64,000 nt of DNA from Amyelois transitella (Eukaryota > Arthropoda > Insecta > Lepidoptera > Pyralidae). Where the stretch lies: positions 4,511,501 to 4,575,500 of the forward strand of contig NC_083506.1 of NCBI RefSeq assembly GCF_032362555.1. Reading direction: 5' to 3'. Of the stretch, positions 12,254 to 23,107 are shown in pieces. Both the position numbers and the translations under genes were made by a program. The notes below the pieces were generated by a model. That model ran no database searches. It was not told the origin of the DNA and saw only the letters and a program-made list of their open reading frames with translations. Numbering within the stretch: the stretch's first letter is position 1; the number at the start of each line of letters is the position of its first letter.

Positions 12254-14024
12254 ATGAGAGTCTTTGTAGTTTTTGCATCAATTATCGCAAGTAAGTTCCT
12301 CTTCTTTCTTACTTAAGGATGTCGATGAAAAGGTGACGAGTGCGAGTAGTGGTACAGTCAACAGCATAAACATAGAACACAAAAAGAAAGTCCTGAATTT
12401 CTTTACCATTATATGTTTTGACATATTCATTGCTATGGCTGCTACCTAGAAAATGACTGAATACTGATCAATTCGTCATTGTAAAATATGGCAGTAAGTA
12501 CCCACAAAAATAGAAACAAATTTATTTTCAAAGAAGGATACAAGACAAGGTATAGCATAGATCTTTAAACCGTGGACGAATGCACATTTGCGACAATTCA
12601 ATTTCCTAAAGTGTAATTTTTGTTACAGCATGTATAGGCAGTGCAATACCTAGGTTACCAAGAGACAGCCAATATGTGGAAGGTAAGACCCGCTTTATAT
12701 GGTTGTCGGACGGCGAAGGCGTACCAACACTAGTAGATCTGAATACACCAGTCGATGAAGAAGCTTTGGCTTCTAGAACTGGTGCCAACAACCAATATTG
12801 GCTTTATACAAGGTAACTAGCTCAGAATTTTGTTTTGAATGGTTTTGTCTAGTTTATTTTGATCCGTACAGTTTTGTTACAACTGAAGTATTAATTTATA
12901 ATTTTAAATGTTTTCATACTAAGTATATATTTTGAAATAATGTTAATTACTGAGACAACCAATTCTTACAAAAGTAATATAATCATATTATCTTTCCAGG
13001 AATAACCCGACGACTGCGCAAATCATTACACATGGTAACGTTGACTCGATCTTACACTCTAACTATGTGGCTTCTAAACCATTGATGGTCATAGCTCATG
13101 GATGGACAAACAACGGCAATCATCAGGTCAATACGATGCTTACAGAAGCATTCCTAGCTGCCCAAGATGTAAACGTGATCGTGGTGGATTATAGGACTGT
13201 TGCTGCCCTGAACTATGTGTCTGCTGTTTTTAGAGTACCAGATGTGGGGCAACATCTCGCTGAGTTCCTGTCTTGGCTGATTGAAACTGGCGGTGGGACT
13301 TGGGATAATGTGCATTTAGTTGGGTACAGTCTGGGAGCGCATGTAGTGGGAAATGCAGGTCGCGCTGCTGGCGGCTTACCTGCCAGAGTTACTGGTTAGT
13401 CTATAATAATTTCATAATAATGAGGGACAAAAGTTAACTTGCCGCTCTTTTAAAATTGATCGAAATATAATTTTTTACTTATTACTTTTTGTATTTTAAT
13501 AAATTGTTTTATGGATTCCAGGATTGGACCCAGCCGGTCCATTATGGCAAACCAATCGCAACAGATTATCTATCGGCGACGGTCAATACGTAGAGGCTAT
13601 TCACACTGACGGGTTATACCAGGGCATTTACAGACCAATAGGAGACGCAGATTTTTATCCCAACGGAGGAGTGAACCCAATGCCTGGGTGTGTAGATAGC
13701 GGATGCTCACATGCCCGAGCATACCAATATTTTGCCTCAAGCATCTATTCCAATCACTTTGTAGGCAAATCTTGCCAGAATATTATAGAAGCCGGGGCCA
13801 ATCGGTGTCAAGGCAGCTTACTAAATATGGGCAACAACATTTTGAATAAACGCGGGTAAGTAATCAGATGACGAATTCCGTTGCCTTCATGCTCCAAAGG
13901 AAGGCTGCTTAATAAAATAATAAAGTATGTTCGTGAATCCAAATCTTGCAGCAAAAATTTGTTTTTGTTCTTTTTCAGATCTGGTTTATATGGACTGAGT
14001 ACTGGCGAATCATGGCCCTTTTAA
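12254..14024 (+). CDS. Lipase 4: secreted neutral (pancreatic-type) lipase
   Basis: Five exons: 12254-12290, 12629-12812, 13000-13394, 13522-13855, 13979-14024, giving 996 nt and 331 residues. Exon 2 is one codon shorter than in lipases 2, 3 and 5; all others are identical in length. The start at 12254 gives a clean signal peptide ([20 protein letters not shown]). In-frame ATGs at 12227 and 12188 also exist, but the latter lies before the TATA box, so 12254 is preferred. The catalytic set is complete: Ser184 in GYSLGAH, Asp208 in GLDPAGP and His269 in CSHARAY. The lid is short. The strand before the active site reads [12 protein letters not shown] instead of VVDWS, a change near the substrate pocket. 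Closest relative in the window is lipase 5. Confidence 0.93.
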
Positions 14025-14367
14025 AAACATTCCAGTGAAATCGAAGATCTTATAGACCTACCTATATCCTTTTGGTACAAATACACATTTATACAAAGAA
14101 AAACAGTGATTTTAATTCATTTAAGTGTTCAGTATCTCAAAAAGAAATACAGCAGGCCAATTCTGCTATTTTATTTTTAGCCGTAACGGATCTGAAACGC
14201 ATTGATGTCAACTATACACACTTATGCTTTATGCTTCCATGCTGGTCCGGTAGTAAAGAAGAAAACATAGCATGTGGAAGGTGCTTCTCTTTCCGTGCGA
14301 ATCGTAAAAGTCAATCAAGCGAAAGGATTAAGTATAAATTTGAGATTCCACTTTGAGGCTTGCAACA

Positions 14368-14613
14368 TTATAATCACGTCTATATCTCTTCCGGGCAGAC
14401 AGAACCAACAGTCTTGTAATAACTGATAGGCCAAGTTCAACTGTTTGGCTTAATAATAGAACTGAGATTCAAATAGTGACAGGTTGCTAGACCATCGCCT
14501 AAAAAAGCAATCCCAAGTTTATAAGCTTATCCCTTAGTCGCCTTTTACGACATCCATGGGAACGAGGTGGAGTGGTCCTATTCTTTTTTATTGGTGCAGG
14601 TAACCACACTGCA
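14368..14613 (-). repeat. RTE-like 3'-end repeat
   Basis: Reverse copy, nearly full length: TAATCACGTCTATATCTC at one end, TTTTACGACATCCATGGGAA in the middle, ACCACACTGCAT at the other. Confidence 0.65.
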
Positions 14614-14763
14614 TATTGGCTTGCAACTTGTCTCTTTTTGAATTTAAATTCCATTGTTAAGCCATACAGCTGAACGTAGCCTTTCAGTCTGACTGACAGT
14701 TGGCTCTGTCTATACTAAAAGGATTAAAGCCGTGATCATGTGTTTGCTACTAAATTATATAAT

Positions 14764-14996
14764 ACTAGCTGTCCCGGCAAACGTTGTTATGCCATATAAA
14801 TATTTTTTAAGTAATTTATAGGTAAAAAAAAAAATGTCAAGTGTGGACAACCCTTATCAATAAGAGGTATGAAAAATAGATGTTAGCCGATTCTCAGACC
14901 TACTGAATATGCATGCAAAATTTGGTTAAAATCGGTAAAGCTGTTTCGGAGGAGTACGGAGACAAACATTGTGACACGAGAATTTTATATATAAGA
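14764..14996 (-). mobile_element. Helitron-like non-autonomous fragment
   Basis: Starts (top strand) with ACTAGCTGTCCCGGCAAACG and ends with GAATTTTATATATAAGA. Read on the minus strand, it ends in CTAGT, the Helitron 3' terminus. This sequence type is common in insect genomes. It directly abuts the next element. Confidence 0.45.
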
Positions 14997-16344
14997 CTAG
15001 CTTTTGCCCGCGGCTTCGCCCGCGCAAATGTATTTTAGATTATAAGGATACGCCATAAAATTTCACCCATTTTTTAATCCCGTATCGTGCGGGACTGTTT
15101 AAGTTTATATTTGATTTAAATTCATATGGCTTCTCCCGTGGTTCCCGGCACCAATACAAAAAAGAATAGGACCACTCCATCTCTTTCCCATGGATGTCGT
15201 AAAAGGCGACTAAGGGATAGGCTTACAAACTTGGAATTCTTTTTTAGGCGATGGGCTAGCAACCTGACACTATTTGACACATTTATATCATTAAGCCAAA
15301 TAGCTGGGAGTCAGGATCTGATGATGGTATTCCAGGGAAATCAAGGGCAAAACAGGCAATTACGTTTTTGACAATTTCATAGATCTGTTTAAGTATTTGC
15401 GTCTGATAGTCATCATCCCATGTGAATGAGCTGATGATGGAAGGTACAACTCCTCAACGGTTAGGAGTTGAAAGAAAATTCTTACGAAGTTATACGTACA
15501 TGTGAGGCTATTAGGTTGACCTGATAATAAAAAGTAAATCTCATTAACGTTAAGAATTTAGGTGAAAATGGATGCGGACAAATTTTGTAGCTGTTTGTAT
15601 GGGTAGTGTTAACACAAAATAGGGATTTAAAGGCGTGATGTTATTAATGTTATGCATGTATGTACATACTTATGTATGTTATTATGTATGTTAAAGAGAC
15701 GACTGAAAGTTGTCATACAAAGTCTTTTTTTTTAAGGATGGGAAGTCATCAAATGACCTCTCCCGCTCTGGGTGGAACGAAAGGGAGTGTCAGACTTTTA
15801 CTGACTAAAACCCACCTCGTTCCTTCAGTTGCCCTTTGCGTTCCGGGGCCACGGTATCTCGTTAGAACTTTCCCGCAGCCCCGGCTCAGTTTATCCCGTT
15901 TCCCCCCCTTGGGGGTTGACATTTCAAAAATCCCTTCTTAGTGCTCACTTATGTTACTAAAGGAACCTCTGTTCAAAATCTCAGACTCCTATACCGAGCG
16001 GTTTCGGCTGTGCGTTAATAAATCAGTCACCCAATCGCACCCCCTAAATCACGATTGGAGGGTAGTTTGAAAAAACTTATAATGTCAAACATATTTACTT
16101 GCCTATGTACGTGTTCATGCCAAGTTTCAAGTTTATAAACCCAAGGAATAAGATTTTTCATAGAAACATTTTTACCCCTTTTCCCCCCCTTGGGGGTTGA
16201 ATTTCCAAAAATCCTTTCTTAGTGCTCCCCTACATATCCCAAGGAACCTACATTCCAAATTTCAGCTGTCTACGACCAGTAGTTTCGACTGTGCGTTGTC
16301 TGTCAGTCAGTCACTCAGTAACGGAAGAGTTTTATATATATAGA
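14997..16344 (-). mobile_element. Helitron-like element, copy A (carries an RTE insertion)
   Basis: On the minus strand it starts TCTATATATATAAAACTCTT and ends GGGCAAAAGCTAG before T, the expected TC...CTAG Helitron termini with insertion between A and T. A GC-rich hairpin-capable stretch (GCGGGCGAAGCCGC) lies just before the 3' terminus. From 15309 to the end it is almost identical to 56989-58048. The left part is interrupted by an RTE-like piece. It contains a short repeat frame (15660-15941) that is also present in copy B; I do not regard it as a gene. Confidence 0.65.
15138..15308 (+). repeat. RTE-like 3'-end repeat inside Helitron copy A
   Basis: Begins GTGGTTCCCGGCACCAAT and is cut at CATTAAGCCAAATAGCTG, so it lacks the tail. 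It is very close to the consensus of other copies such as 51159-51409. Confidence 0.65.
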
Positions 16345-18087
16345 TTGTTTCTACTAAATTACTAATTTACTCTCTAGCCAAAGCGATTTTTTTTCTGTCC
16401 TAATTAGGTAGTTTAAGAGTTATTTATAGACCTTCTGGCGTAACTCGGTTGCTTACTTCTGTGGAGAGATATAGGAGAAATATTTTACTGGATAAGTCAA
16501 GTTATGGAATTATGTTTTCATTAACCATAAGAGCATCAGTTATTAATAAAATTAAGGTTAATTCAGAGAAGAACCTGGTACAATGCTACGTTAGGATTCG
16601 TACCTATGCTACATTGTTCGACACGTTTTTAGGGTTCTGTACCTTAAAAGTTAAAATGGCCCCCTATTACTAAACCCCTGCCGTCCGTCAGTCTATTCGT
16701 TTGTCACCAGGCTATATCTCATAAACCGTGATAGCTATAAAGCTGAAATTTTCACAAATTACCTTAATAATCAACGTAATGATTTATAGTTGATTGTACG
16801 TAACCCTTTGTGCGCGACTCGGGTTTGGCTAGTTCTTCTACTTTGGCACTACTCGTAAAATCACCTACTCTCAATTCCGAACATTATTACCTAATTAAGT
16901 AGTTAAAGATTATGCACATTTTTTCATAAATCATCCTAAAGGCATAAAATAAAACAGTTGGTATGAAAACTGCATCGATTTTGATGGAATATGTTATGGA
17001 TTTGGTTAAAGAGTGTTTTTTAACCATTGGACTACGTAACCCTAAAATGTGGTCTAATGTTTCTATTCTACGCGGAAAGATGCAGGGAAGTAGCTAGCAA
17101 AATGTAAAATTTATTGAACATAGCTTTCCCGATTAAAATCAGTATAAAATCAGTTAAGTAAGTACTTCCGAAATTATCGTATTTTAAATCTTGTTTTATA
17201 CTTACTCGTTATATTTTCTCTTAAAGTTGCGCGGGCGCATACACACGAGAACCAGCTAGTTAACTAGAGGACACCCGCGAATCCGCCCGCGCGAAATGAC
17301 TAATCCCGTTAATTTCCGTTCCCTTTAATCTTAACTGCGGTCAGTATAGTAACCATCTGTGGATTTTAAATTAAGAATAAGTAAGACATTATTTATAAGG
17401 TCTAGTCGTACTGGGATGCACGATGTCACAAATAAAAAAAGTCCCTGATGACTTGCAATTATAAACTAATTTTATCAAAGTTATTTTTGCAATTTAAGAT
17501 TAGATAGATAGAAGATTATTAAACCGATAATCTCATGTCGGCAGGGGTTATGTCAATGATAGATTTAACATTTACAGGTTGGTTATTTTTGCTGTCGTAA
17601 AAATAGTACCTAGTCATTATCGTCGATCGTTTGATGCAGTACTTTTTCTAGGATGAGGTGTTTTTACTCTATATGGGCCTTTTTATACTCTTAATTCTGA
17701 CTGTTAAAATCATATCATGGGAGCCATAATACTAAATGAATTATTGTGAATGCGAAAGACAATTATAAAGTTTTTTTACGTAAATACACGTCGTCATGTC
17801 TTTATACCTCGCGGGGTAGACAGAGCCAAACAGTCTCGTAAAATACTGAAAGGCTACGCTCATCTGCATAGCTCCATGATGGAATTGAGATTTAAATACG
17901 AGTAGTTACAGGTTGATAGGCTATCATCAACGTTTAAGTCTGAAGCTTAAATTAAGTATAAGGCCGATTGTCTTGCAAACTCCATAGGAAAATATTTATT
18001 ATACACCCTTTGAATGTATTGTGTAATTTTCGCGAATGTCCGGTTTGGTTAATTATAGAATGGATTAAGAGATAAAACGTTTACGAG

Positions 18088-18095
18088 CATATAAG
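18088..18095 (+). promoter_or_regulatory. Putative TATA box of lipase 5
   Basis: CATATAAG is followed by TTATCATTCACGTACAAGCC; the spacing and downstream CACGTAC match the lipase 4 promoter. The start codon is 59 bp downstream of the box's first base. Confidence 0.45.
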
Positions 18096-18146
18096 TTATC
18101 ATTCACGTACAAGCCATCCATTTCATTTTACGTGTCGCTGTCAGAG

Positions 18147-20968
18147 ATGAAAGCCTTTGTTATTTTTGCTGCTGTCGTTACAAGTGAGTTGGTAAAAAAA
18201 TAATGTTGGGAAAAATTACAAATATAAATTACTAAATTAACTTTGTTGTTTATGATAACGAATTAAACGAAACGAAAATATATAAAGGTAAAATAATGAT
18301 AGCGCAATAAATAGACTATGTCTGGCTCCGCTCGTACAAAACGAAAAATCCTCTTAATCCTCTCTTTGCTGCCCGCGAGAATTTCGTTCTATAAAGTGAA
18401 GTAAATATGGAGAAAAAAGCAGAAGGACCTTAAGAAACAAAAGAAACCTACATGGCAAATTTTGAATTTTTAGCTCCCAACGGTTTGAATATAATGATAG
18501 TGAAACAGCAAGCCAGTGTCACTTTTATAAGTAAATTTTCATTCATAAAAATACGAGTATCTTCTAGGTTTCGTAGCGTCACGTCATCTATTGAGCAGGT
18601 CATTGCGCTATGTGTTATAATCGTTAACTGTACTGCGCATCATCTTACTATCACACAAATTATTTATTAATGAATGAAAAACTTCCTGAATCACTTGAAA
18701 AAGGGAAGGTATTAATATCTTTAAGAAGAAAAATAAATAAATAAGGTTACACAAAGGTTAACTTAGCCAATTGCGCTTTCGAAACGGGAGTGATGTGAAA
18801 ATTATGGTATGGTATATATGGGACGGTCAAATTATTTCTAACTACTTCCAGAACATTACATTAGGGTTGCGTGATTGATATTTATATGAACCCTGGCAAT
18901 TTTTTAGTATGTTTTGGCAATGCAATAAACTACGTGCCAAGAGATAATAGCCACTATGTGGAAGGCGAGAGTCGCTATATATGGATGTCGGACAATGAAG
19001 ACGAGCCAAAGCTAGTGGATCTTCAAGCACCAGTCGATGCAGCTGCTGTGGCATCTAGATCTGGTGCAAATAATCAATATTGGCTTTATACCAGGTATCT
19101 TGATATAATTATTTAAAAACAAAATACATCATCATATCTGGTCGATATCATAATGTCGCAACCACATCAGAATGGCATGGACTAGATACTTTTCTTACTG
19201 TACAGATTGTACGTCTATAAAGGAAAATGACTCTTAAACTGAGGATTATTCTGTTAGGCGATGGGTCAGCAAGTTCCCCTCTCCCTGAATCTGAATTTCA
19301 TCATTTGACCTAAGCTAAACGTGACCAAGAATAGAGACGTTTTTTATGCAATTAATGTTGATAATTATCAGTTTTTATTGCATAGTTATCAGTTCGATAT
19401 AAGAAATTATACACGTAATTATTTACATTATGACACATTTATTAAAAACCTTGTATTGGCAATAGGCCATTTTCTTCACATTATGAGTAACCATATTTTG
19501 AAATAGTAACTGAAGAAATTAGATAATTATAAAACTTTTCAGGAACAACCCTACTACACCTCAAATCATTACCCACAACAATGCCGCTTCCATTTCCAAT
19601 TCCAACTACGTGGCATCAAGACCTTTAAAAGTTATAGTTCATGGATGGACTAACAACGGAAACCACTTGCTCAACACAATGACTACTTCTGCTTTCTTGG
19701 CTGTCCAAGATGTTAATGTCATCGTAGTGGACTGGAGTACTGTTGCCAGTATGGACTACATATCAGCGGTATCTCGTGTACCTGACGTCGGTCAACATGT
19801 TGGAGCCTTCTTGACCTGGCTTATTAATACTGCTGGTGGAAGCTGGAATAATGTGCATTTAGTCGGGTATAGTTTGGGAGCTCATGTAGTTGGAAATGCT
19901 GGTCGTTCAGCGTCTGGCGCCCCATCCAGAATAACTGGTTCGTATTCTGTTTATTGCTTTGTACTAAAAACTTTCGGTCTACGGCCGGGAGTACAATGAG
20001 GAACGTGTTATGACGCGAAAATTGTAATTACTTTGGTCCATATATGGACGGAGCAGGAGAAAACCTGACTTACCAATTTTAGCATCTTGGTGATAAGCGC
20101 ATCGCTCAGGATCTTCTTCATAAAGTTGTGAATTCAACAGGTTTTAACGCCGGCAGGACGATGATGACTATAATAATTAAACGATTGTGTGTATATGGGG
20201 TTATTTTTAAATATTTTAAAAGCGAATTATTGTTTTTAAGATTGTTGGCTCTATCTACTTAAGGGAGTACGACGAGATTATTAAAATATACGTGATTTCC
20301 TCCAGGTTTGGATCCCGCTGGTCCACTCTGGCAAACAAATCAGAACACTCTATCATCCAATGACGGACAATACGTTGAAGCAATCCATACTGACGGTTTA
20401 ATCCAGGGCATCTTCAGATCTGTAGGGCACGCAGACTTTTACCCCAATGGAGGAACAGGTCCTATGCCTGGTTGTTCAGATAGCCCCTGTTCTCATGCTA
20501 GAGCCTATGAGTATTTTGCTGCAAGCATCCGGTATAATCACTTTGTTGGAAGATCCTGTCAGAGTCTTACAGAAGCTGGCGCTAACAATTGTCAAGGCGT
20601 TAATTTCAATATGGGCAATGGACTTTTGGCTAAACGAGGGTACGTGGTTTTTGTTGAAATTTAATGACATACTCTTTAGTCTATTAGTGGTTGGCCTAGT
20701 GAATTTAGATTAATACTTCATGAAGATGTTCTCTGATTGCACATGTCGTTACTTCGTTAAACGCTAAAACCTTTTGCAACAAGGTTGGATTTTTAGTATA
20801 CTTTCATCATGATGATAGTCGAATTTAAATAATAGAATTCTTTTTTTTTTGTAAAGTACATTGCTATTGTAAGATGGACAGTTTAGAATTTGAATCAAAG
20901 CTAATTCTATTATTTTTTTCAGGGCTGGTTTATTCGGGTTGAGCACCGGTTCATCATGGCCCTACTGA
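18147..20968 (+). CDS. Lipase 5: secreted neutral (pancreatic-type) lipase
   Basis: Five exons: 18147-18183, 18908-19094, 19543-19937, 20306-20639, 20923-20968 (999 nt, 332 residues). Signal peptide [18 protein letters not shown]. Catalytic residues are complete: Ser185 in GYSLGAH, Asp209 in GLDPAGP, His270 in CSHARAY; the lid is short. Exon 3 ends at a weaker donor (GTTCGT). Sequence is closest to lipase 4 (shared DGLxQGI, GCxDSxCSHARAY and LSTGxSWP), making a second tandem pair. Intron 2 contains a degraded RTE-like piece (about 19245-19330). AATAAA lies at 21009-21014. Confidence 0.93.
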
Positions 20969-23107
20969 ACGTTTCTGAATTTACAAAAAGATCTAACCGC
21001 AATTCTACAATAAATTTTGTTTTAAATAGTTTTTTTTTCATTTGTGTAATAACAAGTTGTTGCCTGTGACTTTGTCGCTGTGTTAAAACCTGACTAACAC
21101 AATCCTGGATCATGCACAAATCAAATGATCAAAACGGAGTCAGGATAAAGAAAAAAACTAATTTTTCTTTTGGTCTAAGCGAAACACGAGCTAAACACCG
21201 CGATGCAAAGTGCAAACATGAAGACAGACAAATTCTGTCAATCATATTTTTGGGCTTCTATTCGTAAACTAGAATTTCAATTGTAAAAATTTCATCCGGG
21301 CTCCACGACTGTATGATCTATGTGAACGTGTGTGTGTCAAATCAAATCAATGTGGGGTAAAGAATGATATATTTTGTATGTTTATAGCAAAAGAAGTATG
21401 CAAGGATCGTGGTAAGTAAACAAATAAAGTATATGCATAGTTAATTTAGATACCTTATAGATTACTAGCTGTTGCCCGCGACTTCGTCCGCGTAAATTTC
21501 GAGTCGAATCGTGATCATACAGTCGCATACAGACAGACAGACAAAAAATGTAAAAAAATCCTCTATCCGTTTCAGCCAAAATATTAAATGTACAGACAAT
21601 TTTTTTTACCGTTTTATTATATGTACTTAGTATTTTGATTTTCAGCTTTTTTAAATAAAATACTCAAACAACACAAAAAAAAATATTTTCAATAAAAAAA
21701 ATATCTTGTTTTTGTTGAGGATAGTCGTAGTAGATTCTACTAGTATCTTGAAATACGTACTAGTATATATAATTACTAGAAGTGCCCGCGACTTTGTCCG
21801 CGTGGAATAGTTATTTTGGGCATCATATTTATTTTTGCAAACATCCTCCTCGGCTTTATCAATTATAGCTGCTAATTGTTATGCGACTTGGCGACGACTT
21901 GGCCCACATCATTACCCGCGACGGAACGGAGACCGTATAGTGAGATGAGAGGCCTTTGCCCATTAGTGGGATCTTACAGGCTGATACTTTACTTTACTTT
22001 AAAATAGTAATATCTTCTAAGATGTTCATTGAAATTAAGTGATATCAAAGACAGTTGTGTTTACAATTAAATACTCATAATCAACAACAATCTTAAAAGA
22101 TAGACATAATCAGTTTAAAAGTAGGTAAGAGGTAAAAACAGACAAACATACAAAGGAAGTATTATAATACGCGGTCAGGCGGTCACGCGTATTAGAAAGA
22201 ACGCTGGTTCGCCGTATTAAATGTTTCGCTGCAAATTGCTTATAACGACTATATCTCAAAACCTATTCATCTGATTTATATACTGTAAATGGCAATTTTA
22301 GTCTACATGAAAAGACGAAAGTAATATACATATTTATTTGGATAAGGATTAATACTGAATTAAAGAAAATTGGTTTCAAAATAACTTATGTTTATAATGA
22401 AAAAATAATCTTAAAAAATGAACATAAAAGTGGTTATTGTAAGTAAACCTTAAGAGATAGATATATGCTCTCGCGGACTTTTTTGTGGCAAAAAATGAGT
22501 ACTTCACATCTTAAGTACATTGTTTTACTATATCTTTGTTGGTTTGTGCAGCGTTCGCGTGGAAAGCTCGCAGATGGCAGACTCATTCAACTTTCACCTG
22601 CATTGTTGACGTTTCCCGTAGGAAATCCGGGATAAAATGTAGCCTATAGCCTTCCTCGATAAATAGACTATGTAACAGTGAAAGAATTATTCAAATCGGT
22701 TCAGTAGTTTCTGAGATTAGCGCGTTTAAACAAACAAACAAACAAACAAAACAAACTCTTCAGCTTTATAATATTAGTATAGAAGAGTCCGGAGAAGGTC
22801 CTTTTTATCCCTGTAAAAACTTTTGTTCCCGTGGAAATTGCGAGAGAGCTGTATTTATTTTTAAGTGCTGCTGAATTCGCGCCTGTAAATAGCGCAAAAG
22901 TCGCGCGAGCCTGTACATAAATAAATAAATAAAATGACATATTAAAATACTGGCCGACTGAGGCCAAATGCCATTACTAGTTGTAGACGATAACAGAAGT
23001 AGTAAGTAATCAAAATAGGTATATTGAAACACTCTGAAGTGTTTATTGGCTATACATATACCTAGTAAATTAATTGGAATTCATCAGTAATTTTAAGGTA
23101 ATGAAAC
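20969..23107. other. Spacer between lipase 5 and lipase 6, mostly Helitron-like debris
   Basis: After the lipase 5 poly(A) signal the spacer holds a Helitron-like 3' end at about 21471-21500 (CTAGCTGTTGCCCGCGACTT on the top strand). A second element runs from about 21774 to 22783. Within the latter lies a stretch (about 21880-21990) resembling a retroposon 3' end (GAGGCCTTTGCCCATTAGTG). The last 300 bp are unique. Confidence 0.55.
21774..22783 (-). mobile_element. Helitron-like non-autonomous element
   Basis: On the minus strand it begins TCTATACTAATATTATAAAG and ends near ...GACAAAGTCGCGGGCACTTCTAG. The same 5' end is seen at 38187 and the same class of 3' end at 41631. The interior is old and composite, so the extent is approximate. 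Confidence 0.5.

Larger units (their letters stand above)
14025..18146. other. 4.1-kb spacer rich in Helitron and RTE-like repeats
   Basis: Contains a minus RTE-like copy (14368-14613), two abutting Helitron-like elements (14764-14996 and 14997-16344, the latter carrying an RTE insertion at 15138-15308), and a GGTTCTGTACCTTAAAAG-type dispersed repeat near 16630-16780. There is also a Helitron-like end near 17255-17285 and a degraded minus RTE-like copy at about 17800-17990. No host gene is visible. Confidence 0.6.

Noticed and set aside
15126-15371. Frame containing SLSHGCRKRRLRDRLTNLEF
   Set aside because: Entirely within an RTE-like repeat unit; the same words appear wherever the repeat is well preserved.
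15660-15941. 93-codon frame (MTSPALGG...RLLLTK) and its twin at 57379-57645
   Set aside because: Lies inside two copies of a Helitron-like repeat; the protein-like stretch is repeat-borne, not a host gene.
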